This document shows positions 44,599-52,812 of a stretch of DNA of 64,000 nucleotides, one piece after another. Numbering within the stretch: position 1 is the first letter of the stretch; every line of letters begins with the position of its first letter. The stretch is taken from the NCBI RefSeq assembly GCF_037190085.1, contig NZ_JBBCJO010000002.1:62001-126000 (forward strand), written 5' to 3'. The notes under the pieces were generated by a model. It was not told where the DNA came from. It saw nothing but the letters and a program-made list of their open reading frames with translations, and did no database searches. The DNA comes from Gemmatimonas aurantiaca. GTDB lineage: Bacteria; Gemmatimonadota; Gemmatimonadetes; Gemmatimonadales; Gemmatimonadaceae. Made by a program: the position numbers and the translations under genes.

Positions 44599-47025
44599 CT
44601 AGAACGTCCATCGGACGCCGCCGTTGATCGTCCGTCCCTCCAGCAGGCTCCACACATCGGTGGTCCAGCGTCCTCCCTGCCCCTGTATCGGCAGCACGAG
44701 CGGATCCACACGCGTCTGGCGCACGTCGCCGATGTTCTCGAGATTCACGAACAGACGCGCGATGCCCATGCGCGTGGCGAACGCACGTTCCGCCAGTACG
44801 CCGATCACCAGATAGGGCTTGCTCTCGTTGCGATAGGGATTCTGCTCGAGTCGTTGACGACCCGTGTAGTACAGTTCGAGTCCCACACGGCTCTTCCCTT
44901 CCTGCTCGATACTGGCCACGACACCCGCGGAGTGCCGCGGAGTGAGCGGGACTTCGCGTCTGGCGCACACCGCGTGCACGGGTGGTGCGCTCTCGGGATC
45001 ACATTCGGTCGACCGCAGGTAGGTGTACGAAGTGGTGATGCGCAGTGTGGGTGCCTCATGTTCGTCGTCAGCGCCCTCCGCCTCCTCATCGTGCCCTCCT
45101 CCCAATTCGTGCACCAGGCGGGCGAGCAGTTCGCCACCCCACGTGCGTGTCGGTGCGGCGGCATTCACGAGCATCACGCGCCGGCTCACTCCGGGACCCG
45201 GGCCGAACACCCCTCCAAGCTGCACGGCATCCATGATCCGTGAGCCAAAAGCCGTCGTGTTCACTTCCAGCCGACCGATCGCCGTTTCAACTGGCCCTCC
45301 GATGTCGAGCGAAGCACTTCGCGCGCGCTCCGCCACGAGGCCGCCGAGTGGATTCATCAGACGCAGACCGGTCGCTTCGGTCTCTTCGGTGAACGGGGTG
45401 GGAGCAAACGCGCCCGTTCCCCCGGACAATCGACTCGTCCAGGACGCGAATGCCCCCTCCGACGGTCGGCGCAACAACACCGACACCCGCGGATTGACGA
45501 ACGTCCCGTACACATTGTGCGCATCCATGCGCGCGCTGGTCGACAACGACAGCCAGGAAGCGGCGTCGACATCGGTCTGCACGAAAACAGCGGGAATCGT
45601 GAACGTATAGTCGAATCCCGCGACACTACGGTTCCGGTAGGCATCCTGCTGCAGTGCAGCACCCACCACGTACGTCAACGGCCCACGCGGCACCGCAATC
45701 GACGCTTCGCCGAACCAGGTGCGATGCCGGTCGTCTTCGGTGTTCGTACCGAAGCGGTGGGTATGTCGCTGTTCCACCGCCGATCCACGCACCGACAGGA
45801 TCGCGTCATGCCGTGCGGCGCCCTCCCGCGCGTCCCCGTTGTTCGAGGTATCGCCTGATCTGTCGTCCGATGTACCGCCGGCACCGAGAATCCACTGGCC
45901 CAGCCCACCGATATCGGCCCGTTCGGTGCGCAGTGACTCTTCGTATGTGGTGCCGTTCCGTAACGTGCGGCTGGGCAAGGTACCGCCTTCACGTTCTTCG
46001 ACGGTCAGTCCGCCCGTGAGAAACGCCGAGCGACTCCGGCGATCGCCGTAGAAGAGACGCGGACGCACGACGGCCCGTCGGTATCCCGGCATATCCGTCC
46101 AGCCATCGTCATCGAGATCGTTCTGCGTCTGACGATGCGCGCCGGCCAGCAACGTGTATCCCCACCGGTCGGTCATCGGACCAGCGAGGAATGCCACACC
46201 ATCGGTTCCACCACGCGACGTCTGGTTCAGCAGCACGGTGTTCTCACGCGTGTCGGTTGGCCGACGTGACACGAGATTGACGACACCACCCAGCGCCGAA
46301 CTGCCATACAACGCAGAGGCCGTTCCCTTGATGATCTCCACGCGACCCAGATCGACGGGCGGAATCTGCAGCAGACCAAGACCTCCCGTCTGTCCACCGT
46401 ACAGCGGGAGCCCATCGGCAAGCAGAAGAGAATAACGTCCGCGCAGCCCCTGGATACGCACGTTCGCGCCTCCCAGCGAGGGGTTGGTGGCCTGCACGCG
46501 CAGCCCACTCGTCTCATTGAGCATCATCGCGATGTCGCCGGGCGTCATCGCCACTTTCTCGGCGATTTCCTCCTCGTCGATCACCTCGACACGGATAGGC
46601 GTATCCTCCACTCTCCGCTCGGCGCGTGTGGCGCTGACCACCATCGTCTCCATCTCGGCGTGCTGCATGGTCAGTTGCACCATGATCAGCGTATCCAGCC
46701 CACGGCGCACCACAACACGGGTCGTATCCGGTACGAACCCGAGCCGAGCGCTGACGATCTCGTGCACGCCCGCGGGTAGCCGGAGCATCGCGCTGCCCGT
46801 CGCGTCGGTCGAAGCTCCCACGCGTCCGCTCCGCACCACCACACCTTCCACCGGGACGACGTCATGGCGTACCTGTATGCGGACCGTGGCCAGTGAGTCG
46901 AGCTCGGCACCCACAGGGATCTGGGCAAGAAGGGTATGAGGTGTGGTGAACACACCCAAAGCACACACGACACGGAAGAGCATCGCGCCGGAGAAGCGCG
47001 GCAGGAGCCTGCGGGGAGATGGCAT
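44599..47025 (-). CDS. TonB-dependent receptor with acidic/His-rich loop, under MerR control
   Basis: 808 residues from ATG 47025; ATG 46983 is an alternative that would leave a short leader. A signal peptide ends near TLLAQ. A carboxypeptidase-like repeat (VEGVVVRSGRVGASTDATG) precedes the plug (DIAMMLNETSGLRVQATNPS; GRVEIIKGTASALYGSSALGG) and barrel ending in GGVRWTF. One barrel loop near residues 635-660 is packed with His, Asp and Glu (GGGHDEEAEGADDEHEAP), a likely metal-binding patch. It is divergent from a MerR gene with a mercury-type cysteine triad; the promoter between them is of MerR type. Substrate may be a metal or metal complex. Confidence 0.93.
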   Translation of the reverse strand: MPSPRRLLPRFSGAMLFRVVCALGVFTTPHTLLAQIPVGAELDSLATVRIQVRHDVVPVEGVVVRSGRVGASTDATGSAMLRLPAGVHEIVSARLGFVPDTTRVVVRRGLDTLIMVQLTMQHAEMETMVVSATRAERRVEDTPIRVEVIDEEEIAEKVAMTPGDIAMMLNETSGLRVQATNPSLGGANVRIQGLRGRYSLLLADGLPLYGGQTGGLGLLQIPPVDLGRVEIIKGTASALYGSSALGGVVNLVSRRPTDTRENTVLLNQTSRGGTDGVAFLAGPMTDRWGYTLLAGAHRQTQNDLDDDGWTDMPGYRRAVVRPRLFYGDRRSRSAFLTGGLTVEEREGGTLPSRTLRNGTTYEESLRTERADIGGLGQWILGAGGTSDDRSGDTSNNGDAREGAARHDAILSVRGSAVEQRHTHRFGTNTEDDRHRTWFGEASIAVPRGPLTYVVGAALQQDAYRNRSVAGFDYTFTIPAVFVQTDVDAASWLSLSTSARMDAHNVYGTFVNPRVSVLLRRPSEGAFASWTSRLSGGTGAFAPTPFTEETEATGLRLMNPLGGLVAERARSASLDIGGPVETAIGRLEVNTTAFGSRIMDAVQLGGVFGPGPGVSRRVMLVNAAAPTRTWGGELLARLVHELGGGHDEEAEGADDEHEAPTLRITTSYTYLRSTECDPESAPPVHAVCARREVPLTPRHSAGVVASIEQEGKSRVGLELYYTGRQRLEQNPYRNESKPYLVIGVLAERAFATRMGIARLFVNLENIGDVRQTRVDPLVLPIQGQGGRWTTDVWSLLEGRTINGGVRWTF

Positions 47026-47032
47026 GGTGGGT

Positions 47033-47063
47033 AGGATGCACCTTGTAGCTGCTACAAGGTCAA
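47033..47063 (-). promoter_or_regulatory. MerR-type promoter of the TonB receptor gene
   Basis: On the minus strand TTGACC (47058-47063) and CATCCT (47033-47038) are 19 bp apart, the over-long spacer that MerR proteins correct by twisting DNA. The operator dyad fills the spacer. The -10 ends 7 nt before the ATG at 47025, so the mRNA would be leaderless or nearly so. Confidence 0.8.
47040..47060. promoter_or_regulatory. MerR operator: perfect 10-bp dyad
   Basis: ACCTTGTAGC and GCTACAAGGT flank one central base. This is the form of MerR-family operators (ZntR, CadR, PbrR type) and sits between the divergent receptor and merR-like genes. Confidence 0.88.
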
Positions 47064-47088
47064 CCACCGAGGAGCGACGAGGAGCGAC

Positions 47089-47523
47089 ATGGAGCAGAGC
47101 CTGACCATCGGCGCACTGGCGCAACGCACTGGCGTGACCGCCGAGACGATCCGGTACTACGAGCGCGTGGGAGTGCTGCCGCGCCCGGCGCGGAGCAGCG
47201 CCGGACAGACGCATGGGGGATATCGGCGGTACGGACCGGGGGACATCGAACGGCTTTCTTTCGTGCGGCGGGCCCGCGATCTGGGGTTCTCCGTGCAGGA
47301 CGTCCGGGAGCTCCTTTCCCTGGCGGAAGACCCCACGCGTCCCTGTGGAGAGGTGGACGCCCTTGCCCGTCTGCATCTCGCCCAGGTGGAAGCGCGCATC
47401 GCCCAGCTCTCCGCGCTGCGGACGCAGCTCGAGCAGGTCATCAACGGCTGCCGTGGCGGCCTGGCGATGGCGGATTGCCGTATCCTGAGGGCACTGAGCG
47501 AATCGGGATTGCAGGTCGGGTGA
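47089..47523 (+). CDS. MerR family metal-responsive regulator
   Basis: 144 residues. The winged helix-turn-helix (TIGALAQRTGVTAETIRYYE) and the long dimer helix are standard. Cysteines C86, C121 and C130 have spacings of 35 and 9 residues, exactly those of the mercury-binding C82, C117 and C126 of Tn-type MerR, with the same contexts (PCGEVDAL; GCRGG; DCRIL). It should therefore sense Hg(II) or another thiophilic ion, and activate the divergent TonB receptor through the dyad at 47040-47060. No merA, merT or merP gene is present. It ends 119 bp before the S9 peptidase gene. Confidence 0.95.
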   Translation: MEQSLTIGALAQRTGVTAETIRYYERVGVLPRPARSSAGQTHGGYRRYGPGDIERLSFVRRARDLGFSVQDVRELLSLAEDPTRPCGEVDALARLHLAQVEARIAQLSALRTQLEQVINGCRGGLAMADCRILRALSESGLQVG

Positions 47524-47642
47524 CAATAGCATTGGTATGCAGTTCAGTATACAATTTAATGTGATCGGATTTGCGCCCACCATCGCGTCACGGGTGGCCT
47601 GCGCCCTACCACCTCCTCCGTCTTTCCCCTCCGAGGATCTCC

Positions 47643-49934
47643 ATGCATCGCATCGCCATCGCGGCGATCGTGTCGCTGTCTCTCTCCCAGGTGTCGCCCG
47701 TGGGCGCGCAGGAGAAGCCCACGATCGCGCAATTCATGAGTCCGGCCTACCCCATGAATCTGGTGACCGCGCGGAAGGCCGACCGTATCGCCTGGATCGC
47801 GAACGAGCGGGGGATGCGCAACGTCTACACCGCGGCGGCGCCCAGTTTCACCCCGGTGCGTCTGACGAGCTTTCTGAAGGACGAGGGAGCCGATCTCTCC
47901 CGGTTGTCGATATCGGACGACGGATCGACGGTGCTCTTCGCGCGCGGTACGCCGGCGAACCGGCAGGGATGGATCGCCAATCCTTCGTACAACCCCGAAG
48001 GCGGTGACTACGCCACGTGGACCGTGAAGACGAGCGGCGGACCGGCGTGGCGTGTGGTCGGTGGTGACGGATTCGTACTGTCGCCCGACGGTCGGTTTGC
48101 CGTGGGGTCGCGCGAAGGTCAGCTGTACCGCATCAGTCTGACCTACGGGCGTCCGAAAACGGCGATGGATACCGCCGGTGTCCCGTTCGTGAAGGTGTGG
48201 GGCAGCAACGGCAGCCCGCAGTGGTCGCCGGATGGCTCGAAGATCGCGTTCGTGAGTCTCCGGCTCAATCACTCCCTCATCGGGATCTACGACGTCAGAA
48301 CGCGCACGGTCGACTACATCGCACCGAGTTTCGATTGCGACGCCAGTCCCCTCTGGTTTCCCGACAGCAAGCGACTGTTCTTCAGCCGGCGTCCCGCCGT
48401 GCCGTTCGGTCGTCAGGCACAACAGGGTATCCCCGGCAACATCGGTTTCCCTGCCGGGGCCGCGGCCACCCCGCTGCCGCCCAACAGCCGGGGCATCGTG
48501 GATCTGGAATCCGGCTGCGGCCCCAGTCGTGGGGGCGGATTCGGCCGTCCCGCCACCGCTGGACGTGGAGCGGGCGCGGCGAACAATCCGCTGCTCAATT
48601 CGCCGGGACTGTACAACTCCGCGTTTGCCGGCGGATACACGCAGTCGTTCATGATCGCCGATGTCGCGAACCTGACGGCCCGCGAAGTGTGGCACAACCA
48701 GCCGAATGATCCCCTGTTCGCCACCATCAACGGCATGCGCCTGGCGGGCGACCACATCGTGTTTCCGGTGCAGGTGCCGCGCGACGAATGGGATCGGTAT
48801 TACAGCGTGAGTCTGACCGCGACGGGAAATCCTGCGCCGGTGCGCCTGACCACCACCGATGGTCTCATCGAAGGCAGCACGATCTCCCCCGACGGCCAGT
48901 CGTTCCTGTACTACACGAACGCCACCGACATCGAGCGTCGGCATCTCTGGTCGGTGCCGGTGGCAGGTGGCACGCCGAAACAGGTGACCGTCGGGCAGAA
49001 CGCCGAAACCGATCCCGCGCCGCTGGCTTCGGGGAGACATGTGGCCTACCTCTCCTACGGCATTGCACTACCGCCGTCGGTGACGGTGATGCCCACCAGC
49101 GGCGGTGCCGCGCGGGTGATCTTCCCGACGTTGCCGAAGGATTTCCCCACGGCCGCGCACGTCGCGCCGGAAGTGGTCGTCACCAAGGCGGCGGATGGTC
49201 TGGAGATTCACAATCAGGTCTTCGTGCCCAGAGACGTGAAGCCCGGTGAACGTCGACCGGCGCTGGTCTTCGTGCATGGAGGCCCGCCGCGTCAGATGCT
49301 GCCGCTGTATCACTACATGCACCCGTACACGCTCATGTACGCGTTCAATCAGTGGCTCGCGAGTCAGGGCTATGTGGTGATCTCGGTGAATTACCGCCTG
49401 GGCATCGGCTACGGCCGGTCCTTCCAGAACGCGCCCGGCACATTCTCCAGTGGAAACGCCGAGTATCAGGACGTGATCGCCGCCGCGAAGTATCTGCAGT
49501 CGCGGCCCGATGTCGATCCGACGCGCATCGGCATCTACGGACAATCGTACGGCGGACTGCTCACGGCGCAGGCCCTGGCGCGCAACTCCGACATCTTCGT
49601 GGCCGGTGCCGACCTCGCGGGACTGCACCTCTACACGAACGTGCTCAACGACAGCTCGGTGGCCTACCGCTCCTCACCCATCTCGGCCATCGACACGTGG
49701 AAGTCGCCGGTCTTCCTGTGGCAGGGCGACGACGACCGCAATCTCGATGCCTCGCAGACCGCCGGTCTCATTCCGCTGCTGCGGGCACGGAACATCTATC
49801 ATGAGCTGATCGTGGTGCCCGACGACATGCACGAAGCCTCGCTGCATCGGCGCGTGCTCGAGATGTACGGGAAGACCGCGGACTTCCTGCATCGGTTCGT
49901 GTGGCTGAAGCAGACGCCGCCGACGGCGAGGTAG
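47643..49934 (+). CDS. Secreted S9 family peptidase with propeller
   Basis: 763 residues from ATG 47643, with GAGG 8 nt upstream, opening a signal peptide (IAAIVSLSLSQVSPVGAQ). A PD40 propeller spans residues ~30-500, with an Ala/Gly/Pro insert near 265-320. The hydrolase domain has the canonical elbow GQSYGG (S635), an acid in GDDDRNLD (D696-D698) and H730 in DDMHEASLH. It is likely to cleave peptides in the periplasm or outside. It is the fourth S9 enzyme of the window and the only one with the GxSYGG elbow. A 15-bp hairpin follows its stop. Confidence 0.92.
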   Translation: MHRIAIAAIVSLSLSQVSPVGAQEKPTIAQFMSPAYPMNLVTARKADRIAWIANERGMRNVYTAAAPSFTPVRLTSFLKDEGADLSRLSISDDGSTVLFARGTPANRQGWIANPSYNPEGGDYATWTVKTSGGPAWRVVGGDGFVLSPDGRFAVGSREGQLYRISLTYGRPKTAMDTAGVPFVKVWGSNGSPQWSPDGSKIAFVSLRLNHSLIGIYDVRTRTVDYIAPSFDCDASPLWFPDSKRLFFSRRPAVPFGRQAQQGIPGNIGFPAGAAATPLPPNSRGIVDLESGCGPSRGGGFGRPATAGRGAGAANNPLLNSPGLYNSAFAGGYTQSFMIADVANLTAREVWHNQPNDPLFATINGMRLAGDHIVFPVQVPRDEWDRYYSVSLTATGNPAPVRLTTTDGLIEGSTISPDGQSFLYYTNATDIERRHLWSVPVAGGTPKQVTVGQNAETDPAPLASGRHVAYLSYGIALPPSVTVMPTSGGAARVIFPTLPKDFPTAAHVAPEVVVTKAADGLEIHNQVFVPRDVKPGERRPALVFVHGGPPRQMLPLYHYMHPYTLMYAFNQWLASQGYVVISVNYRLGIGYGRSFQNAPGTFSSGNAEYQDVIAAAKYLQSRPDVDPTRIGIYGQSYGGLLTAQALARNSDIFVAGADLAGLHLYTNVLNDSSVAYRSSPISAIDTWKSPVFLWQGDDDRNLDASQTAGLIPLLRARNIYHELIVVPDDMHEASLHRRVLEMYGKTADFLHRFVWLKQTPPTAR

Positions 49935-49940
49935 TGAGCC

Positions 49941-49980
49941 GAAGACCGGCGACGATGCACTGAGGTCGTCGCCGGTCTTC
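49941..49980. terminator. Perfect 15-bp hairpin between convergent genes
   Basis: 49941-49955 pairs fully with 49966-49980 around a 10-nt loop, 6 bp after the S9 stop and 34 bp before the arsM stop. There is no T-tract, but the place and strength suit a shared terminator. Confidence 0.7.
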
Positions 49981-50014
49981 CGGCATGCTGGTCATGGGGA
50001 GTCGTTGCTCACCA

Positions 50015-50953
50015 TCATGTGCAACAGTCCGGGCCGCAGCAGGATGCCGCGACCGATGAGAGAGCTGCAAGAGGAAGTCCGACCACGGGTACTCCCGCGC
50101 GCGATGGCTTGGTGGCGCGAACGAATGCGGCCATGAACTTGCCATCGATGTCGGCAAGATTGGCTTCCACATCGACACCGGCCTCCTGGAGGAATGCGCG
50201 CGCATCCGCACTGCGATAGAGACGCGTCGGTTCGATATCGATGTCGCTGAAACCGCTCTCGGCGAGGCGCGTTCTGAACTCCTGCTCCTCGAGCGCGCCC
50301 GCCACGCAGCCAATCCAGAGTTCCATCGACTTGCGCACAGCCGCGGGCACCTCACCGCGTACCACGACATCGCTCACGGCAAATCGTCCGCCGGGCTTGA
50401 GCACGCGGAATGCTTCGGCCAGCACGCGTCGTTTGTCACCCGAGAGATTGATGACACAATTGGAGATGATCACGTCGACCGAGTCGGACGGGAGGGGAAT
50501 CTCTTCGATGCGACCACGCAGGAACTCCACGTTGCTCACACCCGCTTCCGCCGCATTGTGTCGGGCGAGCGTCAGCATGTCGTCTGTCATGTCGAGACCA
50601 TAGGCCTTGCCAGTGAATCCGACGCGGCGAGCGGAGAGGAGCACGTCGATACCGCCACCGGAACCGAGATCGAGCACGACATCACCCTCACGCAGTTCGG
50701 CCAGCGCGGTCGGGTTGCCACAGCCGAGTGAAGCCAGCACGGCGGTATCGGGAAGTTCGTCGGTCTCACCGTTCACGTAGAGGTTCGCGGTGATGGGATC
50801 GACCGACCCATTGAACGCGGCGGCGCCACAACACGAGTTCACGGGACCACAACATTCGGCGGCGGCCGGCCCCGTCACTTCGAGAACCCGGCGGGCGGCC
50901 TCGCCGTACTTCTCGCGGACGATATTGCTGATATCAGGGGTGTCTGCCGACAT
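50015..50953 (-). CDS. arsM: Arsenite S-adenosylmethionine methyltransferase ArsM
   Basis: 312 residues from ATG 50953, with GGAG 8 nt upstream. It methylates As(III) in the cytoplasm to methylated, partly volatile species. The SAM site is DVVLDLGSGGGIDVLL. The arsenic-binding cysteines of the family are matched by C78 (LGCGNP), C166 (SNCVINL) and C216 (IGCVAG); an extra N-terminal CC-CC cluster lies at C34, C35, C41 and C42. The C-terminus ends in a second cluster, SCCGPDCCT. It follows arsR with a 109-bp gap on the same strand, so both should be arsenite-induced. Confidence 0.95.
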   Translation of the reverse strand: MSADTPDISNIVREKYGEAARRVLEVTGPAAAECCGPVNSCCGAAAFNGSVDPITANLYVNGETDELPDTAVLASLGCGNPTALAELREGDVVLDLGSGGGIDVLLSARRVGFTGKAYGLDMTDDMLTLARHNAAEAGVSNVEFLRGRIEEIPLPSDSVDVIISNCVINLSGDKRRVLAEAFRVLKPGGRFAVSDVVVRGEVPAAVRKSMELWIGCVAGALEEQEFRTRLAESGFSDIDIEPTRLYRSADARAFLQEAGVDVEANLADIDGKFMAAFVRATKPSRAGVPVVGLPLAALSSVAASCCGPDCCT

Positions 50954-51062
50954 GTGTACTCCGATGTGGGTGGTAGACGTACAGCAACATTTCTTGATGC
51001 GTTGAATCCGAAACAGGGCGCCGGAAGGCGCCCATGCCGACGTGCCGTTGCGGGGATGTTTC

Positions 51063-51401
51063 TCAGTCGCAGCAGCGACCAAAGACCCTGAGCGTACGCT
51101 TGCCGCGGGTCGCTTCCGTGCCGAGCACCCGTACGAGGTCGTGCACTTCCCCAAAGGCCTCGGCGTTGATGCGGTAGTACGACCAGCGTCCCTCCTTGCG
51201 ATCGATCACGAGGCCTGCCTCGCGGAGCACCTTCAAGTGGAACGACAGGCGCGACTGCGCCGCATCGAGTGCGTCCTGCAGCTCACACACGCACCGCTCG
51301 CCCTCGCGCAGCATCTCCAGCACCGCGAGACGCGTCTCGTCGGAGAGCGCGTGGAAAAGCTGGGCCGATCGGGTGAGGTCGAGAGCAGTGGCAGTGGGCA
51401 C
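51063..51401 (-). CDS. arsR: ArsR arsenic-responsive repressor
   Basis: 112 residues from GTG 51401. The winged helix is standard (LQDALDAAQSRLSFHLKVLR). C37-V-C39 in ERCVCEL corresponds to C32-V-C34 of R773 ArsR, but the third ligand position (C37 there) is Gln42 here. Two adjacent cysteines at the very C-terminus (GRCCD) may supply the missing ligand. It should repress its own AT-rich promoter and arsM downstream until As(III) binds. The promoter's -10 region lies close to the GTG, so the transcript may be leaderless. Confidence 0.93.
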   Translation of the reverse strand: MPTATALDLTRSAQLFHALSDETRLAVLEMLREGERCVCELQDALDAAQSRLSFHLKVLREAGLVIDRKEGRWSYYRINAEAFGEVHDLVRVLGTEATRGKRTLRVFGRCCD

Positions 51402-51407
51402 GGGCTC

Positions 51408-51438
51408 AAATACATCAATTTTTACTAATATGTCAAGT
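51408..51438 (-). promoter_or_regulatory. AT-rich promoter/operator of arsR
   Basis: On the minus strand a perfect TTGACA (51433-51438) is followed by an AT-rich stretch with TATTAG, AAAAATT and GTATTT words, ending a few bases before the GTG start. It resembles the tolC operon promoter, which also opens with TTGACAT. Confidence 0.6.
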
Positions 51439-51440
51439 TT

Positions 51441-51869
51441 TCACGGAGTCGTTGCGACGAGTCCGACAACGACCTCTGCGGGCTGGAGATGATTGCAACG
51501 GCCGCCTCGCCTGACAACGAGACCGTTTCGTGTTGCGGTGACGTACCCAGGGGCTTCGACACGAAGGTCGTACATGCCTACCCGTTCGTTGGCACCCATG
51601 TACACGGGATCGTCCGGTTTGCTGCCGCTCTCCCTGAGGATCTCCGTGTAGGCGGCTTCGGTGATGGTGACGGTCGCGATGGGTGCAATCGGTTTGCGCG
51701 TGGAGGCGTCGACGACACGGACCATGACGCCATAGCTTCCGATGGAAAGGCAATCCTCATTGGGGAGGAGGAAGCAGGCCGAGAGTGCCCATCCAGTCAC
51801 GAGGGCCGCGCAGGTACGGATGACACGCGCATTGAGCCGCAGAATGAAGCGGGACATGGGGATTGGCAT
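51441..51869 (-). CDS. Small lipoprotein with carboxypeptidase-regulatory-like domain
   Basis: 142 residues from ATG 51869 (51857 is an alternative). The signal ends in a lipobox (LSAC). The mature part (YGVMVRVVDASTRKPIAPIA, then GMYDLRVEAPGYVTATRNGL and VVRRGGRCNHL) is a beta-sandwich of the carboxypeptidase-regulatory or transthyretin-like type. Its ending parallels the C-terminal domain of the lipoprotein at 16166-16879 (GRYTVTVRAEGY; ILVRRDLCHV). Function is unknown. Transcription from it could run into arsR, as the arsR promoter begins just past its stop. Confidence 0.75.
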   Translation of the reverse strand: MPIPMSRFILRLNARVIRTCAALVTGWALSACFLLPNEDCLSIGSYGVMVRVVDASTRKPIAPIATVTITEAAYTEILRESGSKPDDPVYMGANERVGMYDLRVEAPGYVTATRNGLVVRRGGRCNHLQPAEVVVGLVATTP

Positions 51870-51922
51870 GGTAAGGACTCGTAGAGAGGTGCTGTACTGT
51901 ACTACCTTGGGGCAATTCAGGC

Positions 51923-51967
51923 AAAAAAACACGAAGCCCGCCAACGCGCTAAGTCGTTGGCGGGCTT
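51923..51967 (-). terminator. Rho-independent terminator of tRNA-Gln
   Basis: A 13-bp stem (51934-51946 with 51955-51967) with an 8-nt loop is followed on the minus strand, after a short spacer, by seven T residues (51923-51929). It begins 5 bp after the tRNA 3' end. Confidence 0.92.
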
Positions 51968-51972
51968 TCGAT

Positions 51973-52044
51973 TGCCCCTCCTGGGGTCGAACCAGGAACC
52001 TTCTGATCCAGAGTCAGACGCTCTGCCAGTTGAGCTAAGGGGCA
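51973..52044 (-). tRNA. tRNA-Gln (anticodon CUG)
   Basis: The 72-nt minus-strand sequence folds as a full cloverleaf: acceptor TGCCCCT/AGGGGCA, D arm GCTC/GAGC, anticodon stem TCTGA/TCAGA with loop CTCTGGA, and T arm CCTGG/CCAGG with loop TTCGACC. The anticodon CTG reads CAG codons. CCA is not encoded. A TATATT -10-like element lies at 52083-52088 upstream, and a terminator follows. glnS lies on the same strand about 2.2 kb upstream. Confidence 0.97.
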
Positions 52045-52082
52045 GCTGGCTTTCCCCCTCCAAAGACGGGGGGGAGCCCACA

Positions 52083-52088
52083 AATATA
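52083..52088 (-). promoter_or_regulatory. -10-like element of tRNA-Gln
   Basis: TATATT on the minus strand, 38 nt before the tRNA 5' end, in otherwise GC-rich DNA. No convincing -35 is seen. A C-run/G-run hairpin at about 52053-52077 lies between. Confidence 0.4.
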
Positions 52089-52121
52089 GGGCGTGCCGGA
52101 TCGGATGGTAGTGGGGCTCGC

Positions 52122-52688
52122 CTATTCCCCGATCTCTTCCCAGAGGGGAGCCAACGCCAGATGGAACGGCTCCGCCACACCCGCCGGCTCCCACGTCACC
52201 GCTTCGATCCAAATCTCCGGCCGGTCGGCATCGGGTGCCCACCGCTCCACGAGTTGCGAATCGATGTCTACCAGCCAGCACTCGATGCCGGCCCGCTGGA
52301 ACCGCGGACGCTTCTTGAGGCGGTCGTTACGTGCCGTGCCCGGCGACAGCACCTCGATGACCAGCAAGGGATCCGGCGCGGGTTCCTTGCCTCGCATCAC
52401 CGCGCGACTGACGGGCGGCACAACGAACACGTCAGGCTGCACCAGCGTGTAGGCATCGAGAATGACGTCCGCCGGGGCGATGAGCGCCACACCAACGCCC
52501 TTGCCGGTGCTGCGCAGCCACGCCCGCAGTTCGGCGTGCAACGCTCCAGCAGCCGTCTGATGGAACCACCGGGGCGCGGGGCTCACCAGCAGCTCCCCGT
52601 CCACGGTCTCGTAGCGGTTACCGTCGTCCGGAAGCGCCCACACGTCCTCGACGGACCAACGGCGTTCTTGCACGTTCGGCATGCCCAT
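52122..52688 (-). CDS. Uma2 family (DUF820) PD-(D/E)XK nuclease-like protein, copy 1
   Basis: 188 residues from ATG 52688 (ATG 52682 is equally possible). Uma2 proteins have a restriction-endonuclease-like fold; their real role is unknown. The likely metal/catalytic residues are the Asp of LVQPDVFVVPP, the Glu of PLLVIEVLSPGTARNDRLKK and the Lys pair after it, followed by YWLVD-equivalent CWLVD. It is the last of three tandem same-strand paralogues. The first ~35 codons and the catalytic block are nearly identical to copy 2; the segment between them is diverged. Confidence 0.9.
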   Translation of the reverse strand: MGMPNVQERRWSVEDVWALPDDGNRYETVDGELLVSPAPRWFHQTAAGALHAELRAWLRSTGKGVGVALIAPADVILDAYTLVQPDVFVVPPVSRAVMRGKEPAPDPLLVIEVLSPGTARNDRLKKRPRFQRAGIECWLVDIDSQLVERWAPDADRPEIWIEAVTWEPAGVAEPFHLALAPLWEEIGE

Positions 52689-52755
52689 ATTCTGCTCGGC
52701 GCTCGGCGTTTTGCGCAACTCGGCGGGGACATGCCCCACCATACAACGGGGGCGA
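52579..52755. repeat. 177-bp repeat unit at Uma2 5' end, copy 1
   Basis: This block covers the first ~37 codons of the Uma2 gene plus ~67 bp upstream. It is nearly identical to 53282-53458 and 53979-54155. Only a handful of substitutions and no indels are seen. Confidence 0.92.
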
Positions 52756-52812
52756 CCACTCTTCGTCACCACAACTACGTGCGCATCATCCTGCCAACGC
52801 CTGCGTGATTCC

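Noticed and set aside
51973..52121. tRNA-associated integration site
   Set aside because: No integrase and no repeat of the tRNA 3' end were found; the Uma2 genes are not accompanied by mobile-element genes.
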